45,967 nt of DNA, taken from assembly GCF_005222695.1 (NCBI RefSeq), contig NZ_STGG01000053.1, positions 1 to 45,967 on the forward strand, given 5' to 3'. Made by a program: the position numbers and the translations under genes. This DNA is from Massilia sp. HP4. GTDB lineage: Bacteria > Pseudomonadota > Gammaproteobacteria > Burkholderiales > Burkholderiaceae_D. The notes under the pieces are model-generated. The model ran no database searches. It saw nothing but the letters and a program-made list of their open reading frames with translations, and was not told the DNA's origin. Position 1 is the first letter of the stretch, and every line of letters starts with the position of its first letter. Below are positions 1-7,481 of the stretch, in pieces.

Positions 1-174
1 GCGCTCGCAGGAGCAATCCGGGCAGCGGCGACCTGGCGCGCGAATCTCGGCGATGAGGGCGATTACGCGGTCGAGCCCGGCTGCCGGATGCAGGGCGGCG
101 AGCACCTGCAACCGCTGTGGCTGGTTCAAGGACGGCAGTTGCGCGAACAGCTTCATGAACTTGGGCGCTTTCAC
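1..174 (-). CDS. IS1595-family transposase, N-terminal part (cut by window edge)
   Basis: The 58 visible codons start at a GTG at 174 preceded by a strong GGGAGGGG ribosome site and run off the left edge. The peptide begins with K-A-P-K-F-M-K-L-F, continues with a Q-R-L-Q-V-L-A-A-L-H-P segment and ends in a zinc-ribbon start (C-P-D-C). This is the usual beginning of IS1595-type DDE-like transposases: a short helical region, then a Cys4 zinc ribbon that recognises the element ends. The catalytic part would lie outside the window. I could not identify the terminal inverted repeat in the roughly 85 bp between this gene and the next. The family call rests on the short N-terminus only. Confidence 0.7.
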   Translation of the reverse strand, partial: MKAPKFMKLFAQLPSLNQPQRLQVLAALHPAAGLDRVIALIAEIRAPGRRCPDCSCER

Positions 175-260
175 GATCCCCTCCCATGATGGATACCAGG
201 ACTGGGACCGCTGGGCAGCTCAACAGTTCAATACTCATCCATATTTAACGGTGACAGCGC

Positions 261-1358
261 CTAATCGAATACCGGCGTCTCGACCCCGAGCAGCTTGTGG
301 ATCTTGGGCGAGGTGGTCGTATACAGCATGTGGGTCTTGCGGTCGGGGAAGACGTAGGCCGCGGCGCCGAAGGCCGCCAGCGCCGCCTCGTGAAAGCCCG
401 ACAGGATCAGCTTCTTCTTGCCGGGATAGGTGTTGATGTCGCCCACGGCGAAGATGCCGGGCTCGCTGGTCTCGAATCTCTCGGTATCGCGCACCCGCAA
501 CTGGCGCATTTCCATGTCCAGGCCCCAGTCCACGATCGGTCCCAGCATGGGCAGCAGGCCGAAGAACGCCATCACGATATCGGCCGGCACGCGCCGCGTC
601 ACGCCGTCGGGCCCCGTCACCTTGACCTCGGACAGCCGGCCGCCGCGCACGTCGAAACCCGTGACCTGGCCCGCAATGAACTGCATCTGCTGCGCCTCGC
701 ACAATGCCCTCATCTTCGCGATCGAGGCCGGGGCGGCGCGGAAGCTGTCGCTGCGATGCACCAGCACCACCGATTCGGCCTTGCCCGCGAAGTCCAGCGC
801 CCAGTCGAGCGCCGAATCGCCGCCCCCGCAGATCACCAGTTGCCGGCCATGGAAGCGCTCGGGATGCTTGACCCGGTAGAACAGCTGGCTACCCTCGAAG
901 CGCTCGATGCCGGCGACCTTCAGCTTGCGCGGCTGGAAGGCACCCACGCCGGCCGCAATGATCACGGTTTTGGCGATGAAGCGCGTGCCGAGCGAGGTCT
1001 CGACGTCGAAGCGGCGATCGGCCCGCCGCTGCAGGGTCGTCACCTCCTGGCCCAGGTGGAACACCGGTTCGAAGGGCGCGATCTGGCGCAGCAGGTTGTC
1101 GGTCAGTTCGCGGCCGGTGAGCACCGGCGCCGCCGGGATGTCGTAGATCGGCTTGTCGGGGTACAGCTCCATGCACTGCCCGCCGACCGCGGCCAGCGAA
1201 TCGATCACGTGTGCCCGGATGTCGAGGAGGCCCAGTTCGAACACCTGGAACAGGCCGACCGGGCCGGCGCCGACGATCACGGCGTCGGCCTCGATGGCGC
1301 CGCCTGCTGCCTGGAATGCGGGTAGAAAGACGCCTGGCGCGTCGTATGGTTTGTTCAT
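261..1358 (-). CDS. Ferredoxin/flavodoxin-NADP reductase, thioredoxin-reductase-like type
   Basis: A 365-residue FAD/NAD(P)-binding oxidoreductase. An N-terminal FAD-binding G-A-G-P-V-G is at residues 30-35, a second dinucleotide-binding G-G-G-D-S-A at about 178-183, and the C-terminal G-I-F-A-V-G-D-I-N motif contacts FAD. The CxxC redox centre of true thioredoxin reductases is missing, which fits the YumC/TrxR-like ferredoxin-NADP reductases that pass electrons between NADPH and ferredoxin or flavodoxin. The ATG at 1358 is chosen over the longer frame (to 1466) because it has a GGAGAG ribosome site and because the predicted transcript starts near 1445. Regulation by SoxR is suggested by the operator upstream. 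No link to the flagellar genes is evident. Confidence 0.85.
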   Translation of the reverse strand: MNKPYDAPGVFLPAFQAAGGAIEADAVIVGAGPVGLFQVFELGLLDIRAHVIDSLAAVGGQCMELYPDKPIYDIPAAPVLTGRELTDNLLRQIAPFEPVFHLGQEVTTLQRRADRRFDVETSLGTRFIAKTVIIAAGVGAFQPRKLKVAGIERFEGSQLFYRVKHPERFHGRQLVICGGGDSALDWALDFAGKAESVVLVHRSDSFRAAPASIAKMRALCEAQQMQFIAGQVTGFDVRGGRLSEVKVTGPDGVTRRVPADIVMAFFGLLPMLGPIVDWGLDMEMRQLRVRDTERFETSEPGIFAVGDINTYPGKKKLILSGFHEAALAAFGAAAYVFPDRKTHMLYTTTSPKIHKLLGVETPVFD

Positions 1359-1661
1359 GATGCTCTCTCCGAAAATGATCGTGGATCGCCGCGCGGGGCG
1401 GAGCATTGCAGGTGCTCCCGGCCGACGGCGCGTCCATGCTGGACAGCTCAACTTATAAATCCTCAAGCTAACTTGATGTCAAGCGCTGCCTGTCTCGTTT
1501 CACGGCCTGGACATGGCTTTGGATGCAGGTCGGGACCATCACTCTCCAAATAATCTATGCTCTTCAGCAACAAACAAGGCACATGCCCGACAAGCCGATT
1601 TACAATTGATCCTATTTCTCATCGGCAATTCATCGACCGGGTTGCCATTCTGTACTCACTT
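1359..1661. other. Divergent intergenic region
   Basis: This stretch separates the minus-strand reductase from the plus-strand glycosyltransferase. It holds the SoxR-type promoter of the reductase at 1452-1482. On the plus strand an in-frame extension of the glycosyltransferase reaches an ATG at 1557, but those 35 codons do not resemble its TPR domain and no ribosome site precedes that ATG. I could not find a convincing plus-strand promoter. Confidence 0.6.
1452..1482 (-). promoter_or_regulatory. SoxR-box promoter of the reductase gene
   Basis: Read on the minus strand, a -35 TTGACA (1477-1482) is separated by exactly 19 bp from a -10 TATAAG (1452-1457). The spacer carries a dyad; on the plus strand 1461-1478 reads CCTCAAGCTAACTTGATG, differing at two places from the SoxR operator consensus CCTCAAGTTAACTTGAGG. 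A 19-bp spacer with the dyad between -35 and -10 is the hallmark of promoters activated by MerR-family regulators such as SoxR. Transcription would begin near 1445, giving a leader of about 87 nt before the ATG at 1358. No soxR gene is in the window. Confidence 0.8.
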
Positions 1662-3857
1662 ATGAACAATATGATTCCGCCCGATGCACACGCCGCGATC
1701 GCGGAGCGCCGCAAGGCCATCCGCCGCAATCCGCGCGATGCGAACGCCCATGCCCTGCTCGGACTGGCCCTGCTCAAGCAAGTGCAGATCGAGGAAGGCG
1801 CCAGTTCGCTGCAGCGCGCGCTGGAACTCAATCCCAAGCTGCGCGGTGTCCATGCGGTACTGGCCAATGCGCTGTTCGACCTGCGCCGCTATGAAGAAGC
1901 GGTCCCTTGCTACCGCACCGCCCTGCGCTTCCAGGAAGCGGCGGACCTGCACCAGCACCTGGCCGATTCCTTGCTGCGCCTCGGGCGCCCGGACCAGGCC
2001 GAACCCAGCGCACGGCGCGCGGCCGAACTCGCGCCGCAGGATGCCGATGTCCAGCTGACACTGGCCGCCGTGCTCAATGTGCAAGGCCGCGCCGCCGAGG
2101 TCGATCTCGTCATGGCAAAAGTCCTGGCGGCCGCGCCCGAGGATACCGAAGAGCGCTTCAAGCTGGGCTGCCTGCTGTACAAGGGCAGCCGCTGGAAGGA
2201 AGCCCTGCGGTGCCTTGAAGAGGTGCTGGCGAAGGCTCCCGAGCATATCGGCGCGCTGCACCACGTCGCCCTGTGCCATAGCGAACTGCAGCATGGCGAA
2301 CAGGCGGTATGGGCATTGAAGCAGGCACTGGCGCTGGCGCCCGCCGATGCAGGGCTGCGCGACGAGCTGCGCTCGATCCTGCAGAAGTTCAAGTACTACG
2401 AAGAGGCCATCGCCCTGGCCGACGACATGCTGGCGCGCGACCCCGTGCACGCCGGCGCCCTGTCCACGCTGCTGCATTGCCGCTTCACCCTGGGGCATTT
2501 CGAGCAGGCCTTGAGCGCGGCCCGGCGCTTCCTCGAGGTCGAGCCCAGCCCCCAGAACCACAGCATGCTGCTGTTCATCCTGAGCCACTGCTGCAACGAC
2601 GCGCACGAGCTGACGCGCGAGCATTTTGCCTTCGGCGAACGCTGGGAACCGGCCCTGCGCGAGAGGCGCCGCCCGCACCCGAACGATCGTGATCCTGGAC
2701 GGGTACTACGTGTCGGCCTTGTGTCCGGCGACCTGTACAACCACGCGGTGGCAAACTTCCTGGCGCCGACCCTGACGGCGCTCAAGACCAGCACCCAGGT
2801 CGAGATCTACGCCTACTACAATAACGCCGCCGAAGACAACACGACGCGCGCCCTCAAGAACGATTTCAAGGCCTGGCGCGTGATCTGGGGCGTCGACGAC
2901 GACGCTGCCGAGCAGATGATCCGCGACGATGCGATCGACATCCTGATCGATCTGTCGGGCCATTCGGCGCTCAATCGCCTGGCCCTGTTCGCGCGCAAGC
3001 CCGCGCCGGTGCAGGCGACCTGGATGGGTTATGCCGGGACCACCGGCCTGGAAGCCATGGATTACATCCTGCAGGACCGGTTCATGGTGCCGGGGACGCG
3101 CTATGTCGACCAGTTCAGCGAAAAAATCGTCAAGCTGCCGCTCGGCGCGCCCTTCCTTCCTTCGCCCCACAGCCCACCGGTGAATCCCCTGCCGGCGCTC
3201 AGCAATGGCTACCTGACCTTCGGCAGCTTCCACCGCGCGAGCAAGCTCGGACGCGAGGTCATCACGCTCTGGTCCTCGCTCCTGCACGCCATCCCGAATT
3301 CCAGGATGCTGCTCGGCGCACAAGAGTCCGCCGAAGACAGCGTGATGGTCGACTGGTTTGCCGAAGAAGGCATCGCGCGCGAACGGCTGCTGCTGCGCCG
3401 GCGCAGCGGCATCCAGCGCTACCTGGCCCAGCACCACGAAGTCGATATCTGCCTCAGCCCATTCCCGTATAGCGGCTCGACCACCATCGGCCATGCAATG
3501 TGGATGGGCGTGCCCACGCTGGGCACGATCGGACCCACCAATCCCAGCCAGGCGGTCGCGCCCTTCATGACCCACATCGGACTGCATACCTTCATCACCC
3601 CCAACCCCGAGACCTATGTCAAGCTGGGCGTGCTGCTGTCGCAGGACCTGGCGGCGCTGTCGACCATCCGCAGCACCATGCGCGAGCGCTTCCTGAACTC
3701 GGCACTCGGCTATCCTGGCATCGTCGGCGCCGGCGTGGAACTGGCGCTGCGCCGCATGTGGCAAGGGTGGACCCGGGACCAGGCCCCGGCGCCGTTCGAG
3801 ATCACGATGCAGGCGCTGGCCGAGGCTGGAGCGATGTCGGAAAAGCAATCATCGTAG
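1662..3857 (+). CDS. TPR-GT41 (OGT-like) protein glycosyltransferase, candidate flagellin glycosyltransferase
   Basis: 731 residues. About the first 300 are tetratricopeptide repeats (N-A-H-A-L-L-G-L-A-L type helices). From about residue 345 comes a SPINDLY/O-GlcNAc-transferase (GT41) domain: R-V-G-L-V-S-G-D-L-Y-N-H with the conserved His, the Q-A-T-W-M-G-Y-A-G-T-T-G block, and the nucleotide-binding S-G-S-T-T-I-G-H-A-M-W-M-G-V-P. GT41 enzymes transfer a sugar from a nucleotide donor to Ser/Thr of proteins. Caulobacter FlmG has the same TPR plus GT41-like layout and glycosylates flagellin. The flagellin gene starts only 143 bp downstream, so flagellin is the obvious candidate acceptor (inference). 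The start is uncertain: 1557, 1662 and 1671 are all in frame and none has a clear ribosome site; 1662 is chosen because TPR-like sequence begins just after it. Confidence 0.85.
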   Translation: MNNMIPPDAHAAIAERRKAIRRNPRDANAHALLGLALLKQVQIEEGASSLQRALELNPKLRGVHAVLANALFDLRRYEEAVPCYRTALRFQEAADLHQHLADSLLRLGRPDQAEPSARRAAELAPQDADVQLTLAAVLNVQGRAAEVDLVMAKVLAAAPEDTEERFKLGCLLYKGSRWKEALRCLEEVLAKAPEHIGALHHVALCHSELQHGEQAVWALKQALALAPADAGLRDELRSILQKFKYYEEAIALADDMLARDPVHAGALSTLLHCRFTLGHFEQALSAARRFLEVEPSPQNHSMLLFILSHCCNDAHELTREHFAFGERWEPALRERRRPHPNDRDPGRVLRVGLVSGDLYNHAVANFLAPTLTALKTSTQVEIYAYYNNAAEDNTTRALKNDFKAWRVIWGVDDDAAEQMIRDDAIDILIDLSGHSALNRLALFARKPAPVQATWMGYAGTTGLEAMDYILQDRFMVPGTRYVDQFSEKIVKLPLGAPFLPSPHSPPVNPLPALSNGYLTFGSFHRASKLGREVITLWSSLLHAIPNSRMLLGAQESAEDSVMVDWFAEEGIARERLLLRRRSGIQRYLAQHHEVDICLSPFPYSGSTTIGHAMWMGVPTLGTIGPTNPSQAVAPFMTHIGLHTFITPNPETYVKLGVLLSQDLAALSTIRSTMRERFLNSALGYPGIVGAGVELALRRMWQGWTRDQAPAPFEITMQALAEAGAMSEKQSS

Positions 3858-3894
3858 GCGGATAAAAAAAACTAAAAAAATTTCCATGTGGAAT

Positions 3895-3922
3895 TTAATG
3901 GATGAGAAGAAATGGTCGCCTT
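3895..3922 (+). promoter_or_regulatory. Predicted FliA (lateral sigma-28) promoter of the flagellin gene
   Basis: TTAAT at 3895-3899 is followed after 13 bp by TGGTCGCCTT at 3913-3922. Exactly the same two blocks with exactly the same 13-bp spacing lie upstream of flgK (39095-39122). Read as a sigma-28 promoter this is TAAT-N15-GTCGCCTT, against the enteric consensus TAAA-N15-GCCGATAA: the spacing is identical and the -10 is divergent. A-tracts directly upstream (about 3863-3880) could serve as an UP element. The leader to the ATG would be about 70 nt. This is a prediction by comparison of two sites only. Confidence 0.55.
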
Positions 3923-4000
3923 GTACAGAAGAGAGCGAGTGACGCACTCGAAACGACAACGAACGATCCACCGATTCCACCAGCTTACTAGGAGCTACCC

Positions 4001-4864
4001 ATGCTGAGCCTTCACACCAACAACGCAGCGCTGTCCGCACAGAATTCGATCTCGCGCACCCAGAGCTCGCTGTCGACCTCGATGACCCGCCTGTCGACCG
4101 GTTACCGCATCAACTCGGCCATGGACGACGCCGCCGGCCTGCAGATCGCATCGCGCCTGAAAGCCCAGACCTCGGGCATGACTGTTGCAATGCGCAACAC
4201 CCTGAACTCGACCTCGATGCTCAAGACCGCCGAAGGCGCGCTGGACGAAGTGTCGAACATGCTGGTGCGCATGAAGGATCTGGCGACCCAGGCCGCCGAT
4301 GCCTCGTCGACCGAGGATGACCAGGACGCCATGCAGCTGGAATACGATGCACTGGGCCTCGAGCTGGCCAACGTGCTGAAAAACACCACCTTCGGCGGCG
4401 CCAAGCTGCTCGTGGGCGGCACCGTCGCCGAAGAAATGACCTTCCAGATCGGCGCGTCGGAAGACGAGACCATGGAGATCAACCTGAGCGCCGCGATGAG
4501 CACCCTGAACACCAACGTCTCGGCAGTCAGCGTGCAATACTCGACCACCGGCACCACCACCGGTACCGAGCTGACCGCCACCGGCGGCGCCAACGGCAAG
4601 ATCGGCGACCTGGAAGACGCACTGGAAGCGGTCAACACCGTCCGTTCGAGCCTGGGCGCCGCCGCCAACCGCCTGGAACACGTGTACAACAACCTGGCCA
4701 ACATCAGCACCAACACCAAGGCTGCAACCGGCCAGATCATGGACGTCGACTTCGCCAGCGAAAGCGCCAACATGACCTCGAACCAGATGCTGCTGCAAGC
4801 CTCGACCGCCATGCTGAAGCAGTCGAACAGCATGTCGTCGATGGTCATGTCGCTGCTGCAGTAA
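4001..4864 (+). CDS. lafA: Flagellin (lateral type, LafA-like)
   Basis: 287-residue flagellin. The N-terminal D0/D1 helix segment (L-S-L-H-T-N-N-A-A-L through L-S-T-G-Y-R-I-N-S-A-M-D-D-A-A-G-L, residues 3-47) and the C-terminal D1/D0 segment (from about 200, including N-L-A-N-I-S-T-N-T and ending S-M-V-M-S-L-L-Q) are complete. The outer D2/D3 domains are essentially absent. A Thr/Ser-rich loop at residues 181-195 (S-T-T-G-T-T-T-G-T) is the likely surface-exposed part and a candidate for O-glycosylation. There is a good AGGAG ribosome site at 3990-3994. The gene is monocistronic, with its own predicted sigma-28 promoter and a strong terminator. It is the only flagellin in the window. The lateral assignment comes from the surrounding locus. 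Confidence 0.93.
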   Translation: MLSLHTNNAALSAQNSISRTQSSLSTSMTRLSTGYRINSAMDDAAGLQIASRLKAQTSGMTVAMRNTLNSTSMLKTAEGALDEVSNMLVRMKDLATQAADASSTEDDQDAMQLEYDALGLELANVLKNTTFGGAKLLVGGTVAEEMTFQIGASEDETMEINLSAAMSTLNTNVSAVSVQYSTTGTTTGTELTATGGANGKIGDLEDALEAVNTVRSSLGAAANRLEHVYNNLANISTNTKAATGQIMDVDFASESANMTSNQMLLQASTAMLKQSNSMSSMVMSLLQ

Positions 4865-4916
4865 TCGCCGCATAGCCGGACCGCGCCCGGGCCTCACCCC
4901 GGGCAGGATTCCAGGA

Positions 4917-4947
4917 GGCCAGCCGCGCGGCTGGCCTTTTTCTTTTT
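4917..4947 (+). terminator. Rho-independent terminator after flagellin
   Basis: A perfect 8-bp stem, GGCCAGCC and GGCTGGCC (4917-4924 and 4929-4936), with a GCGC loop is followed by a T-rich run (TTTTTCTTTTT, 4937-4947). It lies 53 bp after the flagellin stop and only 15 bp before the next start codon, so the downstream gene would need read-through or its own promoter. Confidence 0.9.
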
Positions 4948-4962
4948 CGGACCACCACCGCC

Positions 4963-5814
4963 ATGGCCATTCCGCCCCTGCTGCCTGCCTTGCCTCTCCC
5001 CACCGCGCCCGCGCTGCAGGTCGGCGCCGTGGCCGCCGTCGCGCCCGCCGCCCTGCTGGGCGGCCGCGAAGGTCCCTCGCTGCCGTTCTCGCAGCCGCTG
5101 CCGGGCGCTGCCGCGGCCGGCGGCCAGGCGGCGCCCGAGGGTGGCGCCGAAGGCGCGGCCATGCGCCCCGACCAGGCGGTGCTGGCGCGCCAGCTCGCCT
5201 ATCTGCCGCAGGACGCCGCGGCCCTGGCGCGCAGCTGGCGCGCCCAGGTACGCAGCCACGGCAGCCAGCTCACCAGCCGCGCGCTGGCCGCCAGCGCCGG
5301 CCAGTTGTCGCCGGCCCTGCTCGCCGCGGCCCAGCAGGGCCAGGTGGCGCGCGCGCCCGAGCAGCAATTGGCCCATCCGGACGCCTGGCGCTTCACCGTG
5401 CATGCCGGCGGCCAGGCCGCCCAGCACCTGATGGTGCTGGCCGAGGAGGCCGACAAGCCGCCCGGCCGCCGCCGCCGTCCGCGCGCGGCCCTGCGCCTGG
5501 AGCTGGAACTGGCCGACGGCAGCGCGGTCGTGATCCAGGTCGAGCCGCTGCCCCAGGGCGTGGCGATCGAACTCTGCGCGCCGGACGCGCGCGCGCTGAC
5601 GCGGCTGCGCTGGTTGCAGCCGGAGCTCGAGGAAGTATTGGCGCGCGCCGGCGTGAAGGTCGTGCGCTGGCAGTTGCGCGACCACTTGCCGCCCGGGCGC
5701 ACCCACGCCATGATCGCGAACGCCGAAGCCGCGGCCCAGGCCTTGACACCCGCCGTGTTCAGGACCGTGGCCGAGCTGGCGCTGCTGCTGCCGGCGGTGC
5801 CGGCGCCGGACTAG
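4963..5814 (+). CDS. Protein with a FliK-like (Flg_hook) C-terminal region
   Basis: 283 residues, rich in Ala, Pro, Arg and Gln. The first half is low in complexity. The region from about 175 to 235 (L-R-L-E-L-E-L, then V-A-I-E-L, then L-Q-P-E-L-E-E-V-L-A-R-A-G-V-K-V) follows the pattern of the C-terminal domain of FliK hook-length control proteins, where a pair of beta strands is followed by a helix and a short strand. A canonical FliK is present elsewhere (26101-27348), so this would be a second member. There is no ribosome site before the ATG at 4963, and a strong terminator sits just upstream; an ATG at 5161 is an alternative start. The 3' end overlaps the Rieske gene on the other strand by 56 bp. 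The coding call is likely; the function is tentative. Confidence 0.6.
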   Translation: MAIPPLLPALPLPTAPALQVGAVAAVAPAALLGGREGPSLPFSQPLPGAAAAGGQAAPEGGAEGAAMRPDQAVLARQLAYLPQDAAALARSWRAQVRSHGSQLTSRALAASAGQLSPALLAAAQQGQVARAPEQQLAHPDAWRFTVHAGGQAAQHLMVLAEEADKPPGRRRRPRAALRLELELADGSAVVIQVEPLPQGVAIELCAPDARALTRLRWLQPELEEVLARAGVKVVRWQLRDHLPPGRTHAMIANAEAAAQALTPAVFRTVAELALLLPAVPAPD

Positions 5815-6841
5815 TGTCCTCGCCGCCCTCGGCCAGCCAGTCGCGGCAAGACTGGCGGAAATGCACGATCTTCTCTTCGGTCGCCGCGGCAAAGGCCAGC
5901 GGGGCCGGACTCCAGCTCGACTTCGGCACCAGGCGGCAGACCTGGTGGTCTTCGTCGAACACCTTGCGGTTGATCTCGGCGGTCGAGGCGAACAGCGGCG
6001 CCAGCAACTGGGTCGCACGCGGGCTCGCCGCGTGCGCGCCCAGCAGGCGGCTGCTGAAATGGGTGGTCTCGGCGCCGTTCGCGGCCGGCAGGAAGTGCTG
6101 CAGCGAATACGAATAGCCGTAGGTCGACGAGATCATGGTGAACGGATACAGGTAGATGCTCATATAGCCGTCGTAGGCGAAGTCGATCGCGAACTGGCGC
6201 TTGAGCGACTGCAGCTGCTTGTCCACCCTTGTGTTGCCCAGCGGCGCGCGCCACACCGAATTGCGGCCGTGGTAGAGGTTCTCGCCGGCTTGCAGGTCGA
6301 GCGCGCCCAGGGTATCCGGATGGACCATCCCGATATGGTAGGGCTCGAGCGCGTTCTCGACCGCGACCGCCCAGTAGCAGCCGAAGTCGTAGGCGTTCAG
6401 GTCGAGCCGGCCGGCGATATTGAATCCGATGTTCTCGAGCAGGCCGGCGGTCTCGCCGAGCTGCTGGTACAGCCCCTGGCGCGGGGCGATCGCCACGAAC
6501 AGGAAATCGCCGCACCACTCCAGCAGCAGGGTGTTCAGGCGCGCCGTCGACAGGTCGCAGCCGGCGAAGGCGCCGGTATCCGGCACCGTCACCCGCCCGC
6601 CGTGGAAGCTCCAGCCGTGGTAGCGGCAGGTCGGCGGCTGGTTGCCGGCCGCGCCGGTATAGATGCGCGCGCCGCGGTGCGGACACAGGTTGTCGAAGGC
6701 TACCAGCTCGCCGCCGTCGTTGAAGACGACCAGCTCGCCCAGCGGCGTGGACAGGCGCAGGTAGTCGCCCGCCAGCGGCAGCTCGTTGCGGTGACAGGCC
6801 AGGTGCCAGTGTTCGCGGAACAGTCTTGTGTCGAAATCCAT
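5759..6841 (-). CDS. Rieske non-haem iron oxygenase, alpha-subunit type
   Basis: 360 residues. An N-terminal Rieske [2Fe-2S] domain has C53-x-H55 and C72-x-x-H75, within C-P-H-R-G and C-R-Y-H-G-W. The catalytic domain has the mononuclear-iron motif E-P-Y-H-x4-H (His169, His174) after V-E-N-A-L, and an acidic D-E-D-H segment near the C-terminus that could supply the third ligand. Enzymes of this family hydroxylate or demethylate small molecules using O2 and electrons from a reductase. It is last in the minus-strand run, starting 1 nt after the acyltransferase stop. By position it should tailor the sugar or acyl product of the preceding genes (inference). No dedicated ferredoxin or reductase subunit lies next to it; the reductase at 261-1358 is a distant candidate only. 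Confidence 0.88.
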   Translation of the reverse strand: MDFDTRLFREHWHLACHRNELPLAGDYLRLSTPLGELVVFNDGGELVAFDNLCPHRGARIYTGAAGNQPPTCRYHGWSFHGGRVTVPDTGAFAGCDLSTARLNTLLLEWCGDFLFVAIAPRQGLYQQLGETAGLLENIGFNIAGRLDLNAYDFGCYWAVAVENALEPYHIGMVHPDTLGALDLQAGENLYHGRNSVWRAPLGNTRVDKQLQSLKRQFAIDFAYDGYMSIYLYPFTMISSTYGYSYSLQHFLPAANGAETTHFSSRLLGAHAASPRATQLLAPLFASTAEINRKVFDEDHQVCRLVPKSSWSPAPLAFAAATEEKIVHFRQSCRDWLAEGGEDTSPAPAPPAAAAPARPRS

Positions 6842-6842
6842 G

Positions 6843-7481
6843 TCAGAGCTTCTTGGCCGGCAGCGCGTACATCACCGCGTTCTCGGGCACGTTGCGCATC
6901 ACCACCGCGCCGGCGCCGATGCGGGCCCCGGCGCCCACCGTTACCTTGGGCAGCACCCGCGCGCCGCTGCCGAAGAAGCAGCCCTCGCCCACCTTCACCC
7001 AGCCGGTCAGGTCGACCTGGCAGCTGAGGGTCGAGCAGGCGCCCAGCACCACGTCGTGGCCGACGCCGCTCAAAGCATTGATGGCGACGAAGTCGCCGAT
7101 CCTGGCATGGCTCGAGACCAGCGCCTGCGGGCAGATCACCACGCCCTCGCCCAGCACGGCGCTGCGCGCCACGGTAGCGCGCGGGTGGACCAGGCGCGCG
7201 AAGCGCGCGCCGCGCGACTTGAGCAGCGCCGCCAGGCGCGCCTTGGCGGCCGGATCGCCGATCGCCATCACCAGGCGGTCGCCTTCGCGCGGAACGAAGT
7301 CGTCGATCGCGCCGAGATAGTCGAGCCGGTGGCCGAAGCCGTCCAGCGCGGCGGCGCTGCTGTCGAGGAAGGCGTCGAACGCGCGGCCGTCTTCCAGCGC
7401 CCCGTCCAGCGACCAGTCGATGAGTTCACGGGCGAAGGCGCCCGCCCCCACCAGGATCGTGCGTCCATGGTTCAGCGGCAT
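6843..7481 (-). CDS. PglD/NeuD-type sugar O/N-acyltransferase
   Basis: 212 residues. The N-terminal Rossmann-like PglD_N domain (T-I-L-V-G-A-G-A-F-A-R-E-L) is followed by a left-handed beta-helix of hexapeptide repeats (V-L-G-E-G-V, I-G-D-F-V-A-I-N, V-G-E-G-C-F-F-G-S-G, V-G-A-G-A-R-I-G-A-G-A-V-V) and ends in the usual V-Y-A-L-P-A-K-like tail. Members such as PglD transfer an acyl group from acyl-CoA to the 4-amino group of UDP-4-amino sugars. The product of the VioA-like enzyme in the same operon would be such an amino sugar. The start at 7481 has GGAGG upstream and overlaps the SDR gene by 10 nt. Whether it acetylates or uses the acyl group made by the KAS/ACP genes cannot be read from sequence. 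Confidence 0.88.
   Translation of the reverse strand: MPLNHGRTILVGAGAFARELIDWSLDGALEDGRAFDAFLDSSAAALDGFGHRLDYLGAIDDFVPREGDRLVMAIGDPAAKARLAALLKSRGARFARLVHPRATVARSAVLGEGVVICPQALVSSHARIGDFVAINALSGVGHDVVLGACSTLSCQVDLTGWVKVGEGCFFGSGARVLPKVTVGAGARIGAGAVVMRNVPENAVMYALPAKKL

Noticed and set aside
1359..1466. N-terminal extension of the reductase to 1466
   Set aside because: It would begin upstream of the predicted transcript start (about 1445), and the extra residues do not look like the family; the ATG at 1358 has a good ribosome site.
1505..1535. Possible sigma-54 site (TGGCTTTGGATGCAG) upstream of the glycosyltransferase
   Set aside because: The spacing between the GG and GC elements is not the required 10 bp and the -24 block is poor.
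7277..7285. Third copy of the GGTCGCCTT block
   Set aside because: It lies within the acyltransferase coding region without TTAAT at the required spacing, so it is a chance match.
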